DNA of 64,000 nucleotides from Schistosoma mansoni (taxonomy: Eukaryota; Platyhelminthes; Trematoda; Strigeidida; Schistosomatidae). Every line of letters begins with the position of its first letter. The first letter of the stretch is position 1. A program made the position numbers and the translations under genes. The DNA lies in contig NC_031502.1 in assembly GCF_000237925.1 (NCBI RefSeq), forward strand, positions 49,701,283 to 49,765,282. The letters run 5' to 3'. The notes beneath the pieces were generated by a model. The model saw nothing but the letters and a program-made list of their open reading frames with translations. It had not been told where the DNA came from and searched no databases. This document shows positions 40,201 through 48,577 of this stretch, in pieces.

Positions 40201-43200
40201 AAAACAGCTGTCTACACAAGATACTCCAGATCCATTGGTCAGAGACCATTAGTAATAATCTACTCCAGTAGAGGACAAACCAGCTGCTAGTTGAGAAGGA
40301 GATCAGGAAAGGACGGCAGGGGTGGATAGGATACCCTTTACGAAGACCATCATGTTGGATCACAAAGAAAACCCTGACTTGGAATCCTCAAAGTAAAAAG
40401 AAGCAGACTAAAGAACACATGGTGCCCAGAGTTGGAGACAGACATCAAGACCATGAATATCACTTGACAAAAGCCGGAAGGAAATGAGAGCCCAGGACAG
40501 AAGTGTTTGAAGATTGCTGGTTGGTGACCTATGCCGCATGTAGTAGTAGTAGGGATAGGTAGATAAGTAAGTAATCTAAATTAAAATTATAGACTATTGG
40601 ATTTATAGGTGTAGGATTAACCATAACCATGAGAAAATTTAGGACTGATCTTATGAGGGTGGGAGCGAATGGATTATCCTAATAAGTTTAAAACTAAAAC
40701 TCTTTGATTCTTCAACTTATCCAAGCTTGTAAGATCAATAAATGTAAACATCGCAGTCCTGCAAGTGACTAGTGGGAGCACATACAGCTCAATAGTAACG
40801 TTTCAAACTCTGAAGCTGAGTGGTATAGGTTCCAATTCCATAGTGGTTATAGGCTACCTCAAAACTGTCGTTACGATTTGTTGACATATACTGGTTCCAA
40901 CCATTTTAACACTAGAAGACATGTTACACATAAAAAAGAAACAAATGCACTAACTGATTCTTCCAATCCCAAATACGTTGAATAAAATTTTCCCGTCCCA
41001 GTAATAACCTTGGATTTGAAGGAAACTGACAGCTCAACACTGATGACTTAGATTGATTATTAGGAAATTGACTAGAATTTAATGAATATTGTTTTAGTAA
41101 ATCTCTTTCAACTATTGACTGCGTCGCAATTCCAGCATGGTCCATACCAGGAACCCATAGAACTGTTTTTCCATGCATTCTGTAACTAACAGAAAAAACT
41201 AACAAATAATTAACTATAAATCGTACCACAAGGTCAGGTGAATGGTATCATAACTGCAAACTAATGATAAACATTTTACTGCAGTGATGAATTTCAAAAA
41301 CACTTATTACAAAATTAAATACTTGAGTGATGACTATTGGGACCAATGTTTACACAACATAATCCATAATCATGTTCCTCTCTTCTTTATTAAGTAAGAT
41401 CAACTTCTTTAAACCCATTGACATGTTAAATTATTTGGTTGAATAATCATCAACTCAATGAATCTAAACAAGTGCATAGACAGTATTCCATTCACTTCGC
41501 AGTCTTAGTGCTAATAACTAGGGAAAAACATTGGCCGAAAAAGTACATTTAGCACAAGGTGTTAAAAAAAATTTGAATCAAATTGATACTGACCATATAA
41601 CTATGAGCCCCCTAATGACCTGGTACGGTTGAGGGTGCGGACAGTCAGCTCTCCTTCTCGAAATGCTCTCACATGGCCACGCGTATAAAGCAACTACCTG
41701 GGAAGTATTACTCACTGCTTTCTCACAGTGCAAGTGTTGTTTACGAAATCGAGAGAACGAAAAACAAATGACCGGCGCTTTAACCGGGTTGGTGGACACA
41801 GGGTGTTTGGTGCTCCCTTGTACCAATGTTTGTGTTCAAATAAGTAAATAAAAATATATCAAAAGATGGCTAGCGATAGTGGTTTGAGCCTAATTATTTT
41901 TAGAGCGGATACTTTAGGTGTAAACAAAAATATATAAAGTTCAAGTCTAATTCAATGTAATCCACAAGAGTAAAAAATGACATGAGAATATTTAAAGACA
42001 GCACAGAAGAAAAAAAACATATGACGATGTGAAGTAAAAGATGTGGAATAAGATATCCAAGATTTGTAGAACTACAAATAATAAACACATCTACGTCATT
42101 GTAATCGATATTTAACCATAATACATAACACGCTCAGTCATTGATAACAGAGATGTCACTCTGATCGCAATCAGAAAGCCTCCAGCTTCATATATCATTA
42201 ACCTCAGAGGTTAATGACTCTATTATGAACTGCTCTTCTAACTTAACCCGACAATACGTTTAGGTAACTGTTGTCCAGTAAACTCTCCCTCCTCTTCTCT
42301 ACCAAAAATTAGTATCATAAGAAAATCCAAAACTTGGCGAAACGAATTAAGTGGCAAACAAATGACTTAGGGTCGTTTTATTTTAACTGTGAAGTCAAAT
42401 ATTATTCTCATTGGAAAAGTGATATCAAAAACTATTTAGATAATATTCGCGTAGTAAAAAATTCCACCAAATCGCGGGCCACCTCAAGTTGATATTTTTT
42501 GAAAATTATCGATCTACAGTAAACAATAAACAAGAGGAATGATCATGAGTGGATAATACTTACCAACGAGCGATTGCATCTTGAATGGTACATGTAAGCG
42601 CATGTCCAACATGAAGTGTACCTGTGATATTCGGAGGTGGTAAAATCATGCTAACTATAGACTCGTTATGATTTGTCGCCAACTAATAATGAAAGAGAAA
42701 ATACATAGTTGTAAACGACTGATCTAAGAAGCCGAACAACTTGAACGTATATTTAAAACAAAATTGGTTTTGTAAGCATATGTCTTATCTGTAACATGAC
42801 TGAATTTATAAATTTACTCTTCTATATCTATAATGAATATGACTAAATAAACAGCCCAAAATACCACCTACTTACAAGATTTTGGATACAGAATTAAACT
42901 AAACAACGAAACGTTTAACATGACCATTCTACAATATTTATTCTGATTATTGTTTACAAAAACATTTAGAAATCTTCATTTTGTATAAAATAGGCGGAAA
43001 ACATGAATATGTACAAAAAAAATAAGCTCATTATTAATGTCTAACTTAAACAAGATGTAATTACGTGCGATTAGGTAACAATTCCAAGTAATATGGTGTT
43101 CAATACTAATCAACGACATTAATCAACCAACAAGCGACCAGATTATGAAGAAACCATTAATCCATGCGAACATCAGTTGGATTTGAAAGTAAGTAAATTA

Positions 43201-45540
43201 AATGTATGGATATATTAGTGTATTGATAATTTCAGAATCTCTCAATCAGAAAAGAACCTAAACACAGATATTATGTGTTATTAATATTCATTCATGTGAT
43301 TTTTGACGCATTTCTTATAAAAAGAGGGTTAACAAAAAGACATATATTAAGTAACTAGAAACCATACACATTCGTTGTCATTATCCAAATAAAAGGCAGA
43401 AGAATATATGCTTGTTAATGGTAATGATAATGATGAATAAAGATTTTACAAGTCAGTATTCACTTACTGTCTTGTCTGGATTAAATAGTTGTAAACGATC
43501 CCATAAAGATTTACATAGATTAGGATTTTCCACTAATGTTGGATTATACACATATTCTGAATCTAAGAGATAAGAGAGATAGAGAAAAATATGGTTGCAG
43601 AAATAGGTTTCTTTATATCTATTAAATATCAGTGAAACTCTATATATTTTCCACTTGTAACATAAACTGTTAACTGAAGTTTGATGTCCATCTTGCTTAT
43701 ACTTTCGTTTCACAGTCTGAATAAGTGACAGAGTAGCTAATAAAATTCCACAAACTAAAAGACGAGACTTGTCTCAAATTACGCAATATTATGGAAAGAA
43801 AATTTACAGAGTCAACGATGCTGTTAAAAACAAAGTAAATCTTTCAGATAAGTAAAAAAGGGAGTTATGACATATACTATAAGACTCAGAACAGACCTTG
43901 GATATGTTAAGCGGGATCATGGATAATATAACTGAGTAAAACGTTCAGCGCTTTGTCGAAAAATAAACAAGTCATGGAAAATAGAGAAAATTCCAAGAGT
44001 AGCATGTAAATAGAGGATTGTACTGTAAAAGCGTTCAAAAGTACAATTTTTGGTAGAAAATGGAAACATTGAAATAAGTGTATAAACAAGTGGGATAAAC
44101 TATATGTGAAGAGAAAGAAATATCACTTGCTTAATTTCAATGAGGATGACACACAAATAGTCTGGAAAAATACAAACTACTGGTTATTAGTAAGTAATAT
44201 ACAAAAAGAAAATACGGGATATAGTGAAAAAATTAATATGTAGTGAAAATATCGTTATCCATGCTGCTAAGTTGTAAGAATAATCTATTGGTTAATCTGT
44301 TTACCCATCGAACCACCAATGAACATAAATTATCTAATTGCTTTTAGACTGTGATTTTAGATTGACTAAAAATGTACAGAAAAAGTTCATTTCTACCATA
44401 TGATAATTACCCCAAGTTACACAACACAAGTTGTCTTCTTATATGTTTGTGATGTATGGTTCTCGGAGTACCAATCGTTTTGTTGTCAATTACATACCTG
44501 GTGCTACAAGAAACGGAATAATTCTTCCATAGAATAATGGCTATCCTGAACAACACATTATGAAAACCATGAGATTGAGACCTTACACTACAATTTTATA
44601 GCCTCTGTTCGATAAGTGATAAGTGTAGACCAATAAAATTTCTTTACCACAGACAGAGGAAGTTATTTTATAGTTGAAATCATGAGTCAATTGAAGCTAG
44701 ACCACCAGGGAAAACATAAAAGTCCTGGACGGCCGTTTCGTCCTACTGTGGGACTCCTCAGCAATGAGAATCCACAATCCCGCCTCGCGAGATTCGAACT
44801 CAGGACAGTTGTGAATGTCTAATATCAACCAATCTGCTGATGATAACAGTCATATTGTCACTAGTAACTGGCTTCAAGAGGTATTTCCTGGAGTTCTAGT
44901 GAGAAGCAGCAACCAGTGTAGTTCAACCAGATCTGTTATGAGATAGTAACTCACTTAAGACAATGGTGGACGGTTGCTCAATTTCGTGGATTAGTTGAAG
45001 TTAGACATGAATATCGTTGGATGCCGGCTCAATGGTTCTAGAGGTTAAACTCGCGCGTGCGAGACTGATAGGTCCTGGGTTCGAACCTTGCGAGGTGGGA
45101 TCGTGGATACGCACTGCTGACGGGTCCCACAATAGGACGAAACGGCCGTTCAGTGCCTCTAGGTTTCCCATGGTGGTCTAGCTTTATTTGATTCATGATT
45201 TCAACTATAAAATTAGTAAAATCTCCACAACCCTCCCTTCTGATACTAAGTAAGTGTTTATTAAAATTAATATTTGATAATCAAAACCTTCCGATAAAAT
45301 CCTGAACAAGAAAACAAAAGTGTACTTTTAACCATACTTCTGTTTAAGTATAAAAAATAATAGCAACTTACGTAAAATATCCCATCGAGGACTAGATGTT
45401 GATACAGTAGTTTCATTATCATTTGATATTTCTGGACAAACCGTTTTCCATCGAATGAAAATATTGTTCAGCTGATATCTTTTATATACTTTCTTATGAC
45501 CACATCCAAGATGCAGCAGTATTCGTAATTGGTTTTGCAT
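8566..45540 (-). CDS. VARS2: VARS2, mitochondrial valyl-tRNA synthetase, complete, 22 exons
   Basis: Attaches valine to mitochondrial tRNA-Val in the matrix (class Ia synthetase). I joined 22 exons by GT-AG sites; every junction keeps phase and the total is 3318 nt, 1105 residues plus stop (human VARS2, from memory, about 1060). Seen in order: basic N-terminus without a GST-like domain (residues 1-35); HIGH-type HVGH at 112-115; CP1 editing domain about 300-420 with ATTRLET; DTWFSS near 591-596; KMSKS at 664-668; anticodon-binding helices about 777-926; C-terminal coiled coil 1042-1105. Segments such as [16 protein letters not shown] and [13 protein letters not shown] are closer to human VARS2 than to cytosolic VARS1, so I call the mitochondrial form. 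The start ATG at 45540 has an in-frame TGA directly before it. The gene lies about 3 kb downstream of MRPL17 on the same strand. Confidence 0.95.
10161..10295 (-). CDS. VARS2: VARS2 exon 21 (C-terminal coiled coil)
   Basis: Encodes [20 protein letters not shown], heptad-like and matching the tRNA-binding coil of ValRS. Donor GTAATG. Read-through would stop at 10101, but splicing to exon 22 gives the expected family ending. Confidence 0.85.
11097..11441 (-). CDS. VARS2: VARS2 exon 20
   Basis: Longest exon, 115 codons, poorly conserved. Encodes [20 protein letters not shown], which fits the region between the anticodon domain and the C-terminal coil. Acceptor GTTACAG, donor GTAAGT. Confidence 0.85.
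12031..12230 (-). CDS. VARS2: VARS2 exon 19 (anticodon-binding domain)
   Basis: Encodes [18 protein letters not shown], matching LLxPxMPFxxEELWxxL. Acceptor ATCTAG, donor GTATGT, phase 1 in and 0 out. Confidence 0.9.
12940..13140 (-). mobile_element. old RTE-type LINE fragment
   Basis: Minus strand aligns by eye with 640-800 (GTGTAGG...AAGAGAG and CACTATCGTAACCAACGGTT blocks). Decayed; in the VARS2 intron between exons 18 and 19. Confidence 0.55.
13725..13985 (-). repeat. Family B hammerhead repeat, inverted member of a pair
   Basis: On the minus strand the ribozyme lies at 13866-13912: ATCCAG/CTGGAT stem I, core CTGTCGAG (A6 changed to U), GAAAC, GTC. Flank 13725-13850 matches 1966-2085. 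Head-to-head with 13990-14210. Confidence 0.75.
13990..14210 (+). repeat. Family B hammerhead repeat, direct member of a pair
   Basis: tRNA-like CTGGGTTGGATTCCC box, then ribozyme at 14123-14170: stem I ATCCAG/CTGGAT, core CTGACGAG, stem II GTCC/GGAC, GTC site. One extra G makes CGGAAA instead of CGAAA, so activity is doubtful. Confidence 0.8.
14279..14528 (-). CDS. VARS2: VARS2 exon 18 (anticodon-binding helices)
   Basis: Contains [13 protein letters not shown] at the start and [18 protein letters not shown] at the end, matching the family DxWIxxxL and FWLxxLCDxYLE helices, with a divergent segment between. Donor GTGATT, phase 1 out. Confidence 0.9.
15045..15215 (+). repeat. Family A hammerhead SINE copy, 5'-truncated
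   Basis: Starts inside box B. Ribozyme region 15080-15125: stem I GCACTG/CAGTGC-type, stem II, GAAAC and a GTA site are present, but the core reads CCGAGGAG instead of CTGAGGAG. Confidence 0.85.
15862..15993 (-). CDS. VARS2: VARS2 exon 17
   Basis: Encodes [14 protein letters not shown], the counterpart of WNAxRF, then a divergent linker [17 protein letters not shown]. Donor GTTAGT. Confidence 0.88.
17185..17319 (-). CDS. VARS2: VARS2 exon 16
   Basis: Encodes [20 protein letters not shown] then EMRKFCNK, matching CGTDALRFxL...RxFCNK of the family. Acceptor TTTCAG. Confidence 0.93.
18222..18246 (+). repeat. GGA-rich purine tract
   Basis: Interrupted GTG/GCG then GGA triplets in a VARS2 intron. 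Confidence 0.8.
19397..19507 (-). CDS. VARS2: VARS2 exon 15 (KMSKS motif)
   Basis: Encodes [20 protein letters not shown], the second class I signature, a mobile loop that binds ATP. Donor GTAAAT. Confidence 0.95.
19564..19927 (+). repeat. Family A relative with terminal inverted repeats
   Basis: 364 bp. The first and last 22 bp are inverted repeats matching at 21 of 22 positions (CAGTATAGGG outward end). Inside: tRNA-like boxes at about 19725-19790 and a ribozyme-like region 19812-19853 with CTGACGA, CGAAAC, CGGCCGTC but a shortened stem II. In a VARS2 intron. Confidence 0.8.
20925..21047 (-). CDS. VARS2: VARS2 exon 14
   Basis: Encodes [20 protein letters not shown] then [15 protein letters not shown]. 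Acceptor CTTTAG, donor GTATGT. Confidence 0.95.
22336..22406 (-). CDS. VARS2: VARS2 exon 13 (DTWFSS)
   Basis: Encodes [20 protein letters not shown] then WPND, a class Ia valine-pocket signature. Acceptor TTTTTTACAG, donor GTAAGT. Confidence 0.95.
22530..22823. mobile_element. Penelope-type inverted-repeat element with hammerhead-like ends
   Basis: Long inverted repeats of about 45 bp at 22531-22575 and 22778-22823 (shared GTAGAAAATT and GACGTTTCG/CGAAACATC blocks). Each end holds a hammerhead-like fold: minus strand 22561-22598 (CTGAAGAG, stem II GTAAC/GTTAC, GAAAC, GTC) and a weaker plus-strand one at 22755-22795 (stem II GTGAC/GTCAC, GAAAC, ATC). Penelope-like elements are known to carry minimal hammerheads in their terminal repeats; assignment to that class is by this resemblance only. 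Confidence 0.55.
23225..23510 (+). repeat. Family A hammerhead SINE copy, diverged
   Basis: tRNA-like head at 23315-23385; ribozyme region about 23395-23443 with GCGGAGGAG in place of CTGAGGAG. In a VARS2 intron. Confidence 0.75.
23779..23798. repeat. (TA)n microsatellite next to VARS2 exon 12 donor
   Basis: About 10 TA units starting 3 nt into the intron side of the donor. Confidence 0.9.
23801..23936 (-). CDS. VARS2: VARS2 exon 12
   Basis: Encodes [18 protein letters not shown], a moderately conserved linker before DPDVLDTWF. Donor GTGATA followed by a TA repeat; phase 1 out. Confidence 0.85.
24040..24555 (-). repeat. Family D interspersed repeat, full copy
   Basis: Reverse of 3421-3925; A/T-rich tail at 24030-24050, head near 24550. 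Lies in the VARS2 intron between exons 11 and 12. Confidence 0.8.
26110..26360 (-). mobile_element. RTE-type LINE fragment
   Basis: Minus strand matches 690-860: GTAGACTACCTGGTTG...GGTCC, then ATGGCTCAAAATCG. Decayed; VARS2 intron. Confidence 0.65.
26800..27000 (+). repeat. Family A SINE copy, decayed
   Basis: GTTAAGCGTCC head, GGATGAGTACTACTGAGGGATCCC ribozyme-like region (in part), 3' end CCACAACCTTCAGTACTGAT. Confidence 0.65.
27475..27612 (-). CDS. VARS2: VARS2 exon 11
   Basis: Encodes [14 protein letters not shown] then [17 protein letters not shown], the conserved CISRQLWWGH block that returns the chain to the catalytic core. Donor GTAAGT. Confidence 0.95.
28907..29110 (-). CDS. VARS2: VARS2 exon 10
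   Basis: Encodes [20 protein letters not shown] and later [20 protein letters not shown], the conserved segment at the end of the editing domain. Donor GTAAGT, phase 0. Confidence 0.95.
29290..29474. repeat. 185-bp inverted-repeat element (MITE-like)
   Basis: Ends 29290-29319 and 29445-29474 are 30-bp inverted repeats matching at 25 of 30 positions; all five differences are transitions. Related ends occur near 39664-39760. Confidence 0.7.
29505..29690 (+). repeat. Family C tRNA-like SINE
   Basis: GCCGGAATAGTTCATTGGTA head (box A-like) and GGTTCTAATCGATC (box B-like), shared with 39775-39990 and 40735-40920. Confidence 0.55.
30619..30695 (-). mobile_element. decayed end of the Penelope-type element
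   Basis: Matches 22531-22605 (AATATCCCAA.GAGTAGAAAA and CTTCTTCAGA blocks). Confidence 0.5.
30769..31000 (-). repeat. Family A SINE copy with CAGTATAGGG end
   Basis: Its outer end matches the 22-bp terminal repeat of 19564-19927; tRNA-like boxes 30920-30985 on the minus strand. Confidence 0.75.
31370..31690 (+). mobile_element. RTE-type LINE 3' fragment
   Basis: Same family as 62215-62780: AGGAGGAAAGTAAGAAAAGACG, TTGGAATCCTCAAGG and the final GGCTTATGCTCCA..GAGGCAACAGG. Frames broken. VARS2 intron. Confidence 0.7.
32071..32195 (-). CDS. VARS2: VARS2 exon 9 (altered editing motif)
   Basis: Encodes [19 protein letters not shown], the position of the TPAHDxxDYExG motif. The first Asp is Ser here, as in human VARS2 (HSPAD, from memory); the second Asp is kept. 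Donor GTAGGT. Confidence 0.92.
32395..32520 (-). repeat. decayed Family A SINE remnant
   Basis: GGCTGTTTCAACCTAGTACT-like block matches other copies' ribozyme flank; weak. Confidence 0.4.
32820..33014 (-). mobile_element. Penelope-like element, inverted 3' piece
   Basis: Encodes on the minus strand [20 protein letters not shown], the same C-terminal segment as 33845-33970 on the plus strand. It abuts the direct copy at 33015, an inversion typical of Penelope-like insertions. Confidence 0.75.
33015..34010 (+). mobile_element. Penelope-like element, 5'-truncated (RT and GIY-YIG endonuclease)
   Basis: 33040-33350 encodes [20 protein letters not shown], a Penelope-type reverse transcriptase palm motif (Y-I-D-D). 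33260-33997 continues in another frame and ends with a GIY-YIG-like domain: [20 protein letters not shown] then [12 protein letters not shown]. Not functional as it stands. Resembles the Perere-10/Cercyon group of schistosomes. In the VARS2 intron between exons 8 and 9. Confidence 0.85.
34236..34310. repeat. (TA)n / TATG microsatellite
   Basis: About 75 bp of TA with scattered TG units, directly before a LINE end. Confidence 0.95.
34330..34425 (+). mobile_element. RTE-type LINE, extreme 3' end
   Basis: GCCCAGGACAGAGTGGGTTG...GGCGGCTTATGCTC...GGCAACAGGCGTAAGTAAG, the terminal 90 bp of the 62215 family. Confidence 0.75.
35753..35940 (-). CDS. VARS2: VARS2 exon 8 (editing domain)
   Basis: Encodes [20 protein letters not shown], the ATTRxET motif of the editing pocket, followed by [14 protein letters not shown]. 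Donor GTAAGA, phase 1 out. Confidence 0.94.
36682..36830 (-). CDS. VARS2: VARS2 exon 7 (start of editing domain)
   Basis: Encodes [18 protein letters not shown], the first part of the CP1 editing domain. Acceptor AAAAG, donor GTAATT, phase 2 out. Confidence 0.9.
37525..38008 (+). repeat. Family A SINE, tandem partial dimer
   Basis: The 3' end of one unit (37525-37595, GGTGGTCTAGC...CTCCTTTTGATA) runs into the 5' part of a full unit (about 37605-38008). tRNA-like boxes 37775-37850; ribozyme region 37867-37915 with CTGAATAG (G8 lost). Confidence 0.8.
38374..38493 (-). CDS. VARS2: VARS2 exon 6
   Basis: Encodes [17 protein letters not shown] then [12 protein letters not shown], the conserved lead into the editing domain. 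Donor GTAAGT, phase 0. Confidence 0.92.
38815..38935 (-). repeat. decayed Family A SINE remnant
   Basis: ATGAACCGACC..GACCATCACTG...GGCTATTTCATCCTAGTATG aligns with the 3' half of other copies. Confidence 0.5.
39288..39369 (-). CDS. VARS2: VARS2 exon 5
   Basis: Encodes [16 protein letters not shown], matching the family LDWDRxxFT motif. Acceptor TTCTAG, donor GTAAGT. Confidence 0.92.
39775..39990 (+). repeat. Family C tRNA-like SINE
   Basis: CAGTGGTAACGTCTCTGACT and GGGTCGAATCTGTCAGAGAG resemble RNA polymerase III boxes; same layout as 29505-29690. Confidence 0.6.
40200..40575 (+). mobile_element. RTE-type LINE 3' fragment
   Basis: Same family as 31370-31690 and 62215-62780; decayed frames, tail GGATAGGTAGATAAGTAAG. 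VARS2 intron. Confidence 0.65.
40735..40920 (+). repeat. Family C tRNA-like SINE, decayed
   Basis: CTCAATAGTAACGTTTCAAA and GGTTCCAATTCC boxes as in 39775-39990. Confidence 0.5.
40955..41185 (-). CDS. VARS2: VARS2 exon 4
   Basis: Encodes [17 protein letters not shown], the strongly conserved stretch after HIGH, then a lineage-specific Ser/Asn-rich insertion, then FIQRIWDWK. The acceptor GTTAG at 41186 keeps phase; the nearer AG at 41181 would create a stop at the junction. Confidence 0.92.
41602..41852 (+). repeat. Family D interspersed repeat with internal deletion
   Basis: Head (41602-41800) and tail (GGTGCTCCCTTGTACCAATG, 41809-41830) are joined; about 280 bp of the middle is missing relative to 3421-3925. 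Confidence 0.75.
42564..42682 (-). CDS. VARS2: VARS2 exon 3 (HIGH motif)
   Basis: Encodes [18 protein letters not shown], the class I signature that binds ATP (HVGH as the HIGH variant). Donor GTAAGT, phase 2 out. Confidence 0.95.
43468..43562 (-). CDS. VARS2: VARS2 exon 2
   Basis: Acceptor CTCTTAG, donor GTAAGT. Encodes [20 protein letters not shown], the region just before the catalytic core. Phase 1 in, phase 0 out. Confidence 0.85.
44672..44835 (-). repeat. Family A SINE copy with an intact hammerhead core
   Basis: Minus-strand ribozyme at 44722-44768: CTGAGGAG, stem II GTCC/GGAC, CGAAAC, CGGCCGTC all conserved. Stem I is cut to about three pairs next to the core because the outer bases diverged. 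Confidence 0.8.
44858..45250 (+). repeat. Family A SINE copy, near full length
   Basis: 5' part 44858-44998 matches 37605-37745; tRNA-like boxes 45020-45085; ribozyme 45111-45156 with perfect stem I (GCACTG/CAGTGC), stem II and CGAAAC, but core CTGACGGG (A9 to G). Lies in VARS2 intron 1, opposite to and next to 44672-44835. Confidence 0.85.
45372..45540 (-). CDS. VARS2: VARS2 exon 1 (start codon, presequence)
   Basis: Starts [17 protein letters not shown], basic and without acidic residues for the first 36 positions, as expected of a mitochondrial presequence. The codon before the ATG is TGA in frame. Ends at a GTAAGT donor, phase 1. Confidence 0.85.
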
Positions 45541-48457
45541 TCAACACTTTTTTCGTAAAAAGTAGAGTTCAATAATCAATATAGTGTGGTGTAGCTGACT
45601 CATTAAGTGCTATTGTTCATGTACTCGATATTCGGTTTTACTATAAGTGTGAGAGCTATTCAAACTGAAATAGACAAGATAAAACTTGTAATTGTAATGG
45701 AAAAGTTGATAAATAAGTGCTTAAAATACTAGACAATAGATTCACATTCACATAAGATAATGTCTTATTCTGATTTAAAGCAAGTTATTGCTTTCTTTAC
45801 TATATTAATCACATGAATATGCTAAAATCATTATTTTAAATCCAGTTTTTAAATGAGTACGAGAATTGTTTAATGTCTTGAGACAAATCACTTAAACGTT
45901 TTATATTATATGTTTACGATTGAAGAAACATGTCATAAACGCAACCAAATCTTCAATTGTTCTTTTTTTCAATAACCACACTTTTTCACGGGTAATTACT
46001 AATTAAAAATGCTTTTGTTAATGTGTAAAAAGTCTTCATTATGGATATCGGTTTTGGTCACTGATCAATATCAACTGGAGAATTATCCAAATGTTATCCA
46101 CTGTAGAGCAAGAACGTAATGGTCCAAAAGTTAAATGCTTTGTCACAAAATCTAAAAGGATTTGATCTTGGTACTTAATACAGTCGTCGGTGAGAGCACT
46201 GTTAAGGATTTCAATACCAGAATAAAACAGGTGTTTAGTGATTACTGATGGTTTTTCAAATTAAACTAATCTCCACGAATTTCTGAACCTAACATAATAG
46301 AGGGCGTAAACATAAATAAGATCAAGAAAGTGGAAATATCATAGGCTAGATAGAATGCTGTCAACTGATGTTTTACTTAACATTTTGAAACCGACTCAAT
46401 GTAATTTTAGAGTTATACTTTTATTACCATAATAGTTAACAGGTATGATAAATTAATGTACATGCACAATTTGTAGTCATTATTGCCTTTTTTAAATGTA
46501 CTTTATTTGACAGGATTTAGTTATGAATAAGGAATATATATAATATTAAACATTTGTAAATGATCAATTAGTGCATAGAAGGATAAAATTTATATATCCC
46601 ACTTATAAAATGAATTTATTTTTGGAAAGGAAACTTTTTCTTTATGGTGACATATATAAAGTTGATATCAAAAAGCAATAGTCTATATGAGGATTATCCT
46701 GATGTGCTTTCATTTCAGATAATCATACATGTTTTAAGGTTCATGGTATAAACAAACATGTTAGATATCATTTGAAAATTTGTAGTATATTCGAAATACT
46801 TCACTTGCGAAAGTTAACAAAACAACAAAATAGAAGATTGCAACAGTTGTATGCAGTAGAAAAGTCAACCAAGTTGACGGTGAAACGAATGTTTAATGGT
46901 GACAATGGATGGTAATAGAAGTATCGAAGATACCACGAACTTGACATCATCAGATGTACAAAACTGGTGTTGCATACTGGCAAAAAACATCTTTCCAGTG
47001 TTCTCTGGTTCTAAGTTTTCGAAGTACTACATATCCAGATTTATTTTACCTTCAAACCTTAAAAAGTTCCTTATCTTCTTAGATTGTTATGCGTACGTAA
47101 ATCTAACCTAGTGGTGAACAATGAGGACTTTGCTCAGGAAATAATACCCAACGTATGTGAAAGGAAAACAAATGGGTACGATCTGAAGTTTAACTTAAAA
47201 AGATTTAGTTAAAATAAATGATAGGGTAGGTACGAAAACGAATTTTACGATAACTTGTCAGAAACAGCACACCATTCACCACATGAGGACCGTCTCTTCC
47301 AGTCATCCAGGGAGTCAATACCAAAAGTTATAAGTTTACAGACGCTTGCTTAACTTCCATTAAGAAATATCCTCAACGTAATGCTATTTTTAACGTCAAT
47401 TATTCTACAAGTACACAACAAATACTTGTTGATTTTCTGGATCTGTACAACCTTCGTTAGACATTTCTTTACATACTTTTCCAAATCCACATCAGTTGTT
47501 TCTTCTACTGTTAGACAGTAACTGGGAATACGGAAACGACTTTCATACTTCCTAGACATTTTAATCAATATTGTATCAGACCATAGATAAAAGTTATAGT
47601 TGAGCTTGCTCGATCTAAAATAATGGTGAATTTTACTGATGATGTTAGGTCACAATCCTTAAAAGCCCCTGAAATTGGTCAATCAAGTCCTATCGCTCTT
47701 CTTAGCCCTTAATTTCTCTAGATCACCAAGGGTTTTAAATTCAACATTCGTCTCTGGATGAGTGTGAAGCGTAAAAGATAATTACGTAAACAAAGTTATT
47801 CGCAAGTAACCATTTTTGATTTTTTTAGTGCTCAACATCCAGCACTGGAAGTCTGAAACAAAGGCATGTATGTAATTTTGAGCTATTCTCTTCACTAACC
47901 ACTCTTTTTGTATAAAGGCAGACTAGCTGGAGACGACCACCTATGAAAAAACCTTACTGCTGTCACACTTCAGTAAAGACAAAAGTATAACTATATCATT
48001 TATGCCCAGTAACTGTGAACTTTTGATCTTCAGAAAGGTGTGTAGATTCTCCTACTGGACCTAATTGCAGTGAAAATTTTTAGGCTTTAAACAGATAACC
48101 ATTTCATCTTAACTATGCTTCAGTTTTATCATAACATAAGACTGTTTGACTGATTGCATAAGTAACAGAATCTTGTCGCAAACTAAAATGATTTTTAACG
48201 TTAGCCATAGAAGACCGCAAATTACGAAGTCATAGAAGATACGAGGAAATAGTTGATAAGTATTTGTTAGACAATATATTTTACTTTCAAGTCTGTAAAA
48301 AAGATTTATTTTAAAAACACATATTTTTACACTACATAGAGAAAATGTCAAACTTTTAAAGGCTTATAAGTAATAAGGCTTATAGTAATCTATTGAAACT
48401 AACAATTTCTTTCAACAAATCGAAAAATCAAAAAGAGTACATGCATTAAAATGAAAA
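45541..48457. other. MRPL17-VARS2 intergenic region, presumed VARS2 promoter
   Basis: About 2.9 kb with no repeat I recognise. Two short open frames (46896-47111 plus, 47350-47568 minus) have no recognisable relatives; the minus one, MIKMSRKYESRFRIPSYCLT onward, has coding-like composition but no supporting context. Confidence 0.35.
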
Positions 48458-48463
48458 TTTATT
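48458..48463 (-). terminator. candidate MRPL17 polyadenylation signal
   Basis: AATAAA on the minus strand about 115 nt after the MRPL17 stop. Confidence 0.4.
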
Positions 48464-48577
48464 TCATAATATGAAAAGTTTTCCAAGTATTTATAAGGAA
48501 TATGGAATATAAGTATAGATCTACAAGATCCGTTAATAAATAAATAATAGATATTTACATAAGTGTATCATATACAA

